DNA of 13,343 bases, taken from Anaerolineae bacterium. Its GTDB lineage: Bacteria; Chloroflexota; Anaerolineae; Anaerolineales; E44-bin32. The position numbers and the translations under genes are program-made. Positions 1-6,789 of this stretch are shown here, piece by piece (the stretch's first letter is position 1; each line of letters starts with the position of its first letter). The stretch spans positions 1-13,343 of the forward strand of contig DAOVIK010000017.1 of the NCBI GenBank assembly GCA_030673735.1, written 5' to 3'. The notes below the pieces were generated by a model that saw only the letters and a program-made list of their open reading frames with translations, was not told the DNA's origin and did not search any database.

Positions 1-48
1 CGCTCTAGAAGCTCTTATCAACCGTATAAGATCTGCACGCTCGATCAT
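1..48 (-). CDS. Start of an unidentified gene, cut by the window edge
   Basis: Only the first 16 codons are visible (MIERADLIRLIRASRA), with no stop before the window ends. The ATG at 48-46 follows the TAG of the TPR gene by three bases. A GGAG at the very end of the TPR gene lies about 8 bases upstream and is a plausible ribosome site. The three-base gap is the same as the one between the kinase and regulator genes, which suggests that the operon continues. The peptide is basic and amphipathic, but it is too short to assign to a family. It could also be a chance reading frame; the ribosome site and spacing are the only support. Confidence 0.5.
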   Translation of the reverse strand, partial: MIERADLIRLIRASRA

Positions 49-51
49 GAC

Positions 52-3000
52 CTACTCCATTGGTTGCAGGATGCCACCGTGTACCAGTGCCAGTGCGCGA
101 ACTGCTGCGAGCTGGTGGTGTGTCTCAGGATCGTTGGGATCGAGATCCAATGCCTTGCTTAGTTCGTTGCTGGCCTCCTGGTAGTTCTTGAGTTCCTTGT
201 GAACCATGGCGGCGCCGAAATGAGCATGTGCCAAACTCGGTTCGAGCGAGATCGCACGCTCAAAGGCTTCGAGAGCGCGTGGGAGCTCCCGGCGCTCGAA
301 GTATGCTTTCCCCACCTCGACGGCGATCCCAACTTCCGAGGGAGCAATCGATTCAGCTTGAGTCAATTCCTCAACAGCCCTGTCCAAATGGCCAGACTTC
401 CGGCAAGCACGGCCCAGCGCCAAACGATAGGCGGCGTTGCGCGGCGCCAGACGCACAGAGTGTGTGGCGGCTTCCATCGCGCTCTCCAGATCACCTGCGT
501 CCTCAAGGGCATCGGCAAGCGCACCCCAGATACGGTCGTCGTCGGCTTGTCCTTGGACGATCTCGATCAGCTGCTCGACGGCTTGGGGTGCCCGTCCGAG
601 CTTGACCATCAACTCGCTGCGCCGCAACTGAACGGCGACCGGATCCGTGGCAACACCCAATGCCTGGTCGTACGTGCGGATGGCTTTCTCAAACTGGCCC
701 CGGCTGGCGAGAATCTCCCCTAATCCCATCAAGACACCGGGATCCTTCGGAGCGATTCGCAAGGCGGCCTGGGCACGATCCTGCGCCTCGCGCAAATTGC
801 CAAGAGCCTGGTAGGCGCGCGCGGTTCCCATGAGGCTGGCGGCATCAGAGGGGGAGATCGTGACCGCGCGTTCGAACCATTCTTGAGCACGTTCTGCGTC
901 GCCGCTGGCAAGGGCTGCTTCCCCGGCCTCTCTCCACGTCGATCCTTCCTCGGGCGTGGACTTGACAACCTTTACGAAGGCCGCAGCGGCGGCCGTGCTC
1001 TGTCCAAGATCCCGTAGGGCGCGAGCGAATTCCAAGGTGTGATGGCTTGTATCAGGATCGAGCTCGGCGGCTTGTTGGTAGTGGGGCATGGCGGCATCGA
1101 GATCGTCCTGCTGCGCGTAGAGCTGAGCGAGCCTGAAGTGCCATGATGCCTCCTCGGGCCATGCAGAGGACGCAGCATTCAGGCTGGCAATGGCGCTCTT
1201 CACGTCCCCCTGAGCCTCCAGTGATAGAGAACGAAGGGCCTGTGCGAGGGGACGCAGCGCAGGATCCTCGCTCGCTAGATCGACGGCCTGCAGGGCTTGC
1301 TTGTGGTTCCCGGAGTGGGATAGGGCGATCCCTTGAAGGATCTGTGTCCACCCAGCTCCAGCTCCAGTCGGGATGTGCACGCGCAATGCCTGCAGTGCTT
1401 GGTCGGGACGATTGGCACGCAAATGCGCGATGGCCAATCCTTCGGCAATCTCGCCATCAGCTCTCAGGGAAAGCTGTGCGTCGAGAGCTGCCAAGCTATC
1501 TTCGGTCGCTCCCGGCTGGGATGCGGCTGCTCTCAGTTGAAGCAGATCCAAATCGGCCTGTGAGACACCGGCTTGTCGAGATCGCTCCAGCAACGCGTCG
1601 AAGCGATCGGGAGAAGTGTGCTCCAGGTATTCGGCATCCGGCGCATGCGCCGGCGCTTCGCCCGCAGTTGCGTACAGCCATTGGGCGTCCGCAATGCGCA
1701 GACACAAGCGTGCATGCGCCAGGAAGGCGTCGGGATCTGCACTTTCCTGCGCCCACTGCTGGCTGACCTGAAATGCCTCGGGCCAACGCCCTAAACGAAG
1801 CGCAGCCTGCGCGAAGGCGCTGGCATGTTGCGTGTTCTTGGGTGCAATGCTGATGGCATCGGCCAACGCTTGATCCGAGGCTTGAGCGTCACCCGTGTGC
1901 AGCGCCGCCACCGCTCGCAGGGCATGTGTCGAGGGCGGAGCCGCTCCTTCTATGCAGGCGCGCTTCAGCGTTTCATGCGCCGCTGTTGGGCGGTTAAGCT
2001 CGAGCAGAGACTTGGCAAGGGCTTCAGCAGTTTCGATCTTCTCGGGCGCCATGCGGGAGGCGCGTTTGAGGATCTCCACGGCTTCACTAGACCTTCCGGA
2101 TTGCAGGGCGGCTCTGCCTGTATCGAGGGCAAGCTGGGCATCATCAGGCCGAAACTCCATAGCTGATGCCAGGTGCTTCAACCCGCGATCCTCCTCGCCG
2201 CTCTTGACAAGCGCTCGTCCCAGCGCGGCATGTGCATCAGCGTTGCCCGGATCCAGTTCCAGCGCTCGCTGCCAATGATCGATGGCCTCTGTGGGGGAAT
2301 TCATCTTCCAGAGAGATTGGCCCGCTCGATAGAGAGGGGAACTGTCCTTGGGCTCAAGCTCGGAAATGCGTGTCCAAGCACGCTGAGCCGTTTTGAGATC
2401 TCGGTTCAATTCGGCGAGGTTGGCCAACTTGCTCAATAGGGATGGATCGTCGGGCTGAACTGTGGCGGCGCGCCGCAGCATGCGTTGCGCCACGCGCAAA
2501 CATCCAAGATCGACGAGCAGTTCTGCGCATTGCTGCAAGACGACGGCGTTTCTGCGGTCTAGTGCGGCCGCTCGTGCTATTGCACTCCTTGCTTGGGCAA
2601 CTTGCTCGGTTCTCGGAGCCAGGCGCGCGAGTTGAAGCCAGGCTTCAGGGTCGTGTGGCTTCAACTGAGCAAGAGTTCCGGCGGCGTCCAATGCCAGGTT
2701 CCACTGTTCTGTGGCTTCTGCCGCCCTCACCAATTGACGTAGGCCTTGCTCAGATTCGAGATCCGAGTCGGTCGCTTGCTGTGCGATGATCAGACTTCTC
2801 TCCGCAAGCCCAGTGGCAAGGAGCGCCTCGGAAAGAGCCACTAGCAAGGCAGTGTCACCAGGGAATTGGCCCAGAGCGGCTTCAAGCGCGGTCACAGCTT
2901 GTTCAGCTTGATCCTCGATGATCAGGCAATCGGCCAATCCGATCAAAGCCCTACGATGGCGGTCCGATCCTTGAGAGGCATCCGTCATGCATGCCTGGTA

Positions 3001-5190
3001 GGCTTGAGTGGCCTCAGTTATCCGGTTCGCCATTTGAAAGGCAACACCCAGCCAGTACTGCAACCTCGGCCCCTCTAGTTCGAGAGCTCGGGCTTGCTCG
3101 AGATGTGTCAGGGCGTGGTCCAGAGCGGCTTCGTCTCCGGCAAGCGCGGCTTGGACCGCGATGCGCCCCACCATGAGGTGCGTCTCGGCGTCTTGGCCAT
3201 CGGGTATGTGCCCCAGATAAGACCATGCGGTTCGAGCGTCATCATGTGCCTCGTGGACCTCGGCCAATCTGCGGCGGACCTGCCAATTAGCTGGCTGCTG
3301 GTTGTGTGCCTGCTGGAGAACATCCAGGGTTTGCCCTTCATGGCCCAGCGTTTCAAGCAGCTCGCTGAGTGCAATCAACCAGTCCACACGATGCGGTTCT
3401 GCTTCAACAGCCCTTTCGGCAGCCTCAAGCGCTTCGCTGAGCCGTCCGTTGGATTGCAGCCACAGGGCATGTGCCATGAGAAGCGAGCCATCTTCAGGTG
3501 ATGCCTGTACCGCGGATGCCAAAGTGGATCCCTGGGACTGGTCGTCGCCCGATTGCGCGAAGCAATCGGCGAGTGCCAACCAGGCCTCGGAATTGTGTGG
3601 ATCGGTTTTGATGGCCTGTTCTAGCTGGCTGCGTGCGCCATCGGCATCTCCGTCAGCTACGAGCGTTCTGGCGTACAGCACTTGGATGGGAGCGTCGTCT
3701 GGATATTGGCGCAGAGCAGCCTGAGCAGATTGCTTGGCCAGCGCGTTATCACCGGCATCGAGCGCGCAGGCGACGAGGTCCACCAGGTAAGCAGGATCAC
3801 TCTCAGCAAGCGCTTGCCAATGCGCCACCGCCGCGATCGCCTGATCGGAGTCCTGCAGCCTCTTGGCAAGGGCGCGGCGGGCATCCATTGATTCAGGCGC
3901 CAATGCAAAGTCCAGATGTGCTTCCTGAGCAGCGGCCGTGAGATCGCCAGCTTCCGCGAGCAGCTGTGAGAGAGCGATGCGAGCGTCGAGGTGGCAAGGC
4001 GCTGCCGAAAGACGCATACGAGAGATTTCCAGCGCTCGTCCCACATCACCGCTTTCCTTTAATCCTTCGGCGAGCCAATCCAACCAGCGAGTGTCGTGTT
4101 GCTCCATCTCCCCACTGGCTTGAACCGCGTCGCGCAGGAACGCTCTCGCTTGGGCCCGTTGGCCAAGCTCGAGTCGTACGAGGCCAGCAGCGGTTTGCTC
4201 CTCAGGGCACTGCAGATTCTTGGGGAGGGTACGCAGCGCATCTTCCGTACGTCCAAGCTCGAGCAAAGCCATGGCGAGCCATGCACGACGTCGTGGTGTG
4301 GCCTCGGCGCTTAGGGCTTGTTTTCGAGCTTCTAGCGCGAGAACAAGATCGCCTTCGGCCCGCGCCAGCTCGGCCAGTTGTTCGGCGACGATGCTTGTTG
4401 ACTGGACCGCAGTTGACCAGGCGCTATCGAGCGCGTCGCGCGCAGATTGCATGTCGCATTCAATGTGCATGCGCGCTGCGAAGGAGAGCAGGTCTTGCAA
4501 GCGATCGCCTCCGTGATCGGAGCGCTCCACGCTTCCACTTTGTTCAGCCAATGCCGCAGCCAGACCAGGCTCACCGAGGTTTTGCAGCTTGAGGAAGACC
4601 TCAGCCGATGGGCTTGGCTGTGCCACGAGCCACATTTTCGCAGCCTCATCAGGCGCGAGGTTGGCCAGTAGGCTGTTTGCCGCCAGCATAATTCCTTGCG
4701 GTTGATCCGCAGACAGCAATCCTGCGAGGGTTTGTGTACTTGCCGGCAGATGCATCCACGCGCATGCCAGCGGCGAGCGCCAAGTGCGAGGCGCCGAGAG
4801 CACGAAGGAAGCTAGACGCTCAGGTCCACGGACCTCCCCGGCTTTACTCACCAAAGCCAAAGCCAGCAATTGCACGCCTTCCAGATCGGGGTCCGGCGGC
4901 ACGGCATGAAGCGCACGATGCCAAACTTGCTGCTGTTTGGTGATCAGCTCTTCGGGAAGCGGACTCAGGGGAGCGCCCTGCGCGTCCGCAATGCCGAGGG
5001 CCAACAGCCCCAGCTCGGAAGGTGAGTATGGCGATGGCAATTGCGCTTCGCGTACTCGGGCGAGAAATGCGGGATCATGCAACTGCTGCCAGGATTCTGG
5101 CACACGCAGAATTCTTTGCAGGATCCCCGCGATCTCCCCAGGAGAAAGCCATTCGCTCAGCGCGGCGAGGACCTGTGAACCGTTGAGCAT
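52..5190 (-). CDS. Giant cytosolic tetratricopeptide-repeat protein, 1712 residues
   Basis: Residues 1 to about 225 form a non-repeat helical N-terminal region. From about 230 to about 1700 the protein is nearly continuous TPR-like helical pairs, recognisable by repeated W/Y-LG-A...G...A...A..LDP-type patterns. The last ones (LDLDPNDPETHHQL) are close to consensus. At 34 residues each this is room for roughly 40 repeats, with a less regular stretch around 1170-1260. I see no signal peptide, membrane segment or catalytic motif, so it is most likely a cytosolic scaffold or protein-binding solenoid. The ATG at 5190 is preceded by GAGG (5198-5201) seven bases upstream. The gene starts 16 bases after the membrane-protein gene and is almost certainly cotranscribed with it, placing it under the sigma-54 promoter at 5578-5593. 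The partner and function are unknown. TPR identity is confident, the role is not. Confidence 0.93.
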   Translation of the reverse strand: MLNGSQVLAALSEWLSPGEIAGILQRILRVPESWQQLHDPAFLARVREAQLPSPYSPSELGLLALGIADAQGAPLSPLPEELITKQQQVWHRALHAVPPDPDLEGVQLLALALVSKAGEVRGPERLASFVLSAPRTWRSPLACAWMHLPASTQTLAGLLSADQPQGIMLAANSLLANLAPDEAAKMWLVAQPSPSAEVFLKLQNLGEPGLAAALAEQSGSVERSDHGGDRLQDLLSFAARMHIECDMQSARDALDSAWSTAVQSTSIVAEQLAELARAEGDLVLALEARKQALSAEATPRRRAWLAMALLELGRTEDALRTLPKNLQCPEEQTAAGLVRLELGQRAQARAFLRDAVQASGEMEQHDTRWLDWLAEGLKESGDVGRALEISRMRLSAAPCHLDARIALSQLLAEAGDLTAAAQEAHLDFALAPESMDARRALAKRLQDSDQAIAAVAHWQALAESDPAYLVDLVACALDAGDNALAKQSAQAALRQYPDDAPIQVLYARTLVADGDADGARSQLEQAIKTDPHNSEAWLALADCFAQSGDDQSQGSTLASAVQASPEDGSLLMAHALWLQSNGRLSEALEAAERAVEAEPHRVDWLIALSELLETLGHEGQTLDVLQQAHNQQPANWQVRRRLAEVHEAHDDARTAWSYLGHIPDGQDAETHLMVGRIAVQAALAGDEAALDHALTHLEQARALELEGPRLQYWLGVAFQMANRITEATQAYQACMTDASQGSDRHRRALIGLADCLIIEDQAEQAVTALEAALGQFPGDTALLVALSEALLATGLAERSLIIAQQATDSDLESEQGLRQLVRAAEATEQWNLALDAAGTLAQLKPHDPEAWLQLARLAPRTEQVAQARSAIARAAALDRRNAVVLQQCAELLVDLGCLRVAQRMLRRAATVQPDDPSLLSKLANLAELNRDLKTAQRAWTRISELEPKDSSPLYRAGQSLWKMNSPTEAIDHWQRALELDPGNADAHAALGRALVKSGEEDRGLKHLASAMEFRPDDAQLALDTGRAALQSGRSSEAVEILKRASRMAPEKIETAEALAKSLLELNRPTAAHETLKRACIEGAAPPSTHALRAVAALHTGDAQASDQALADAISIAPKNTQHASAFAQAALRLGRWPEAFQVSQQWAQESADPDAFLAHARLCLRIADAQWLYATAGEAPAHAPDAEYLEHTSPDRFDALLERSRQAGVSQADLDLLQLRAAASQPGATEDSLAALDAQLSLRADGEIAEGLAIAHLRANRPDQALQALRVHIPTGAGAGWTQILQGIALSHSGNHKQALQAVDLASEDPALRPLAQALRSLSLEAQGDVKSAIASLNAASSAWPEEASWHFRLAQLYAQQDDLDAAMPHYQQAAELDPDTSHHTLEFARALRDLGQSTAAAAAFVKVVKSTPEEGSTWREAGEAALASGDAERAQEWFERAVTISPSDAASLMGTARAYQALGNLREAQDRAQAALRIAPKDPGVLMGLGEILASRGQFEKAIRTYDQALGVATDPVAVQLRRSELMVKLGRAPQAVEQLIEIVQGQADDDRIWGALADALEDAGDLESAMEAATHSVRLAPRNAAYRLALGRACRKSGHLDRAVEELTQAESIAPSEVGIAVEVGKAYFERRELPRALEAFERAISLEPSLAHAHFGAAMVHKELKNYQEASNELSKALDLDPNDPETHHQLAAVRALALVHGGILQPME

Positions 5191-5206
5191 GTCGTTTCCT
5201 CGTGAC

Positions 5207-5542
5207 TTAGGCGACTACCCATTCAATCTGCTGAAGCACCCAGTAGGAAGAGCAAAGGAAAACCAAGCCGAGCGACACCAGAAAGACGCCCACGCCAGTG
5301 GCGGTGCGGACCAATTGGTTGATCGAAGAAACGAGGTCCGAGGCGCTATTAACCAGGGTGGCGAGCTCGTCAGAAATTCCTTTGCGTCCAAGGCGGGCGG
5401 AATGGGCCGCCAGTGTGCGGACCTCGCGCGAGTAGCCGCGGCTGATCAGCACAAAGGCACCGAGGACGATGCAGACACAGCCCAAGATAAAGACTGACGC
5501 TGCGATCAAGATCTGCATGTCGGTAAGGGTCAGCGGAATCAT
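5207..5542 (-). CDS. Small two-helix membrane protein of unknown function
   Basis: A 111-residue protein with two clear hydrophobic helices, about residues 10-33 and 82-105. The linker is polar and its first half is basic (SRGYSREVRTLAAHSARLGRKG). By the positive-inside rule the linker is cytosolic and both ends are outside. The linker region about 56-80 is a likely amphipathic helix, as in short signalling or coiled-coil linkers. I do not recognise the family. The start at 5542 is fixed by a perfect AGGAGG at 5553-5548; an internal Met at residue 9 lacks one. It is the first gene after the sigma-54 promoter and sits 16 bases ahead of the giant TPR gene, so the two probably work together, perhaps with this protein anchoring the TPR solenoid at the membrane (inference). 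Its ribosome site is buried in a hairpin. Confidence 0.85.
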   Translation of the reverse strand: MIPLTLTDMQILIAASVFILGCVCIVLGAFVLISRGYSREVRTLAAHSARLGRKGISDELATLVNSASDLVSSINQLVRTATGVGVFLVSLGLVFLCSSYWVLQQIEWVVA

Positions 5543-5545
5543 TTT

Positions 5546-5573
5546 TGCCTCCTGTGAATGAACTCAGGAGGCA
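5546..5573 (-). promoter_or_regulatory. Hairpin that buries the ribosome-binding site of the small membrane-protein gene
   Basis: On the minus-strand mRNA the sequence is TGCCTCCTG, a 10-base loop (5564-5555), then CAGGAGGCA, giving a perfect 9-bp stem with mostly G-C pairs. The 3' arm contains the AGGAGG Shine-Dalgarno of the gene starting at 5542, and the 5' arm contains the matching CCTCCT. The stem ends three bases before the ATG. No U-run follows, so it is not an ordinary intrinsic terminator. The predicted start of the sigma-54 transcript (about 5567) falls inside the 5' arm, so only longer read-through transcripts could form the full stem. The structure is seen directly; its regulatory effect is inferred. 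Confidence 0.75.
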
Positions 5574-5577
5574 TTGT

Positions 5578-5593
5578 TGCAAGGAGTGTGCCA
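5578..5593 (-). promoter_or_regulatory. Sigma-54 (-24/-12) promoter for the membrane-protein and TPR genes
   Basis: The minus strand reads TGGCACACTCCTTGCA, which matches every specified position of the sigma-54 consensus TGGCAC-R-N4-TTGC-W, with the invariant GG and GC ten bases apart. It starts 8 bases after the regulator's stop codon and points at the membrane-protein gene. Counting 12 bases from the GC predicts a start near 5567, giving a leader of about 25 bases. The genes for sigma-54, a kinase and an activator lie directly upstream. A full match in so short a gap, next to rpoN, is unlikely to be chance. Confidence 0.85.
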
Positions 5594-5601
5594 GAGGGGT
5601 A

Positions 5602-6786
5602 CTACTTGCGCTTCTTGGGTTTCTTTCTGAACTCGGGAGACAAGTGTGCCAGGTCCAACTCTTCTTCATCACAGAAGAGCATGGCGCGTTCGATGACGTG
5701 GCGCAGTTCGCGGATATTGCCAGGCCAGTCATGGGCCTTGAGAGCGTCGATCGCTCGAGGCGTGATCCCTGTGACAGCGTTCCCGGTGCGCTGATTGATC
5801 TGCCGGATGAACGTGCCCACCAGCGCGGGGATGTCCACGATCCGCTCGCGCAGTGGCGGCAAGTGCAGATCGACAACCTTGAGTCGGTAGTAGAGATCCT
5901 CGCGGAACATGCCATCGGAGATCATGGTAGGGAGGTCGCGATTGGAGGCCGCCAGGATCTGGGCGTCGACAGTGATCTCATTCACGCCGCCCACGCGGCG
6001 GAAGGTCTGCTCGTCCAGCACTCGCAGCAGTTTGGCCTGCATGTCAAGTTTGGTGGAGGCAATCTCGTCCAAAAACAGGATGCCCTTATCGGCAATCTCG
6101 ATCAGGCCCGGCTTGCGTTTGGTGGCGCCGGTGAAGGCGCCCGCCTCGTGCCCGAACAGCTCCGACTCGATCATCGTGTCGGGTAGGGCGGGGCAGTTGA
6201 TCGGAACCCAGGGCTTATCGGCGCGCGAACCCATTTCGCGGATTGCCTGGACGAGCACTTCCTTGCCCGTTCCAGTTTCACCTGTGACCAATACAGAAAC
6301 TTCCGCAGCAGCAGCGCGCTCGGCTTCGTTGATGATGCGCTGCATGACTGGCGTTTCACCGACCACCATTTCGACTTTAGGGCCGGTTGCGCGCCGCAGC
6401 ATGTCCAGTTCGCGGCGCAAGGCCACGATCTCGTTCGATCGCGCAATCGCTTCTAGCAACTGTTCGAGGTCAAGCGGCTTCTGCAGGAAATCCTGCGCGC
6501 CCTTCTTCATGGCTTCGACGGCCATGTCCACTTCACCATGCGCCGTGATCATGATGACAGGAGGGCGTGGGTTTTCAACTGCCAGGCGATCCAGCAGCGA
6601 AAGCCCGGAACCGTCAGGGAGTCTTACGTCCAAGAGGATGATGTCGGCGGCTCCTGAATCGACGGCTTTGTGAGCGCTCGCCAGATCACCAGCCTCCAGG
6701 GCTTCGTACCCCGCGTCCTTCATTGCTTCGCAGATGAAATTGCGTGCGGATTCCTCGTCGTCCACAATCAGAACAGTGGCGCTCAT
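5602..6786 (-). CDS. Sigma-54 activator response regulator (NtrC class) without a DNA-binding domain
   Basis: A 394-residue protein. Residues 1-120 are a receiver with acidic pocket D9/D10, phosphoacceptor D53, T81 and K103. Residues 140-375 are a sigma-54-interaction AAA+ domain with Walker A GETGTGKE (169-176), the GAFTGA sigma-54 contact loop (216-221), Walker B ILFLDE with D240/E241, and the FREDLYYRL arginine region (294-302). All parts needed for ATP-driven opening of sigma-54 holoenzyme appear intact. NtrC-type proteins usually run to about 450-470 residues with a Fis-type helix-turn-helix. This one stops after the AAA+ lid and a basic tail (KKPKKRK). The next bases are a promoter rather than frameshifted HTH remnants, so the short form looks genuine. 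The ATG lies three bases after the kinase stop, with a GAGGGGG ribosome site inside the kinase gene. The kinase is the likely phosphodonor. DBD-less relatives include Helicobacter FlgR. Confidence 0.96.
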   Translation of the reverse strand: MSATVLIVDDEESARNFICEAMKDAGYEALEAGDLASAHKAVDSGAADIILLDVRLPDGSGLSLLDRLAVENPRPPVIMITAHGEVDMAVEAMKKGAQDFLQKPLDLEQLLEAIARSNEIVALRRELDMLRRATGPKVEMVVGETPVMQRIINEAERAAAAEVSVLVTGETGTGKEVLVQAIREMGSRADKPWVPINCPALPDTMIESELFGHEAGAFTGATKRKPGLIEIADKGILFLDEIASTKLDMQAKLLRVLDEQTFRRVGGVNEITVDAQILAASNRDLPTMISDGMFREDLYYRLKVVDLHLPPLRERIVDIPALVGTFIRQINQRTGNAVTGITPRAIDALKAHDWPGNIRELRHVIERAMLFCDEEELDLAHLSPEFRKKPKKRK

Positions 6787-6789
6787 GAG

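Noticed and set aside
199..1766. Plus-strand open frames of up to 207 codons opposite the TPR gene
   Set aside because: High-GC antisense shadows of repetitive Ala/Leu-rich codons. Their translations are low-complexity Arg/Ser-rich sequence without domain features.
5546..5573. The hairpin as an intrinsic terminator
   Set aside because: In the minus direction the stem is followed by AAAATG, not a U-run. In the plus direction there is no gene to terminate and only ATTGTT follows.
5370..5915. Minus-strand frame of 181 codons overlapping the end of the regulator, as a frameshifted DNA-binding domain
   Set aside because: Its translation has no helix-turn-helix pattern, and it simply reads the regulator and membrane-protein genes in the wrong frame.
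5545..6673. Long plus-strand open frames (213 and 254 codons) opposite the regulator gene
   Set aside because: They are antisense shadows of a well-conserved AAA+ gene, with no recognisable protein features and no ribosome sites.
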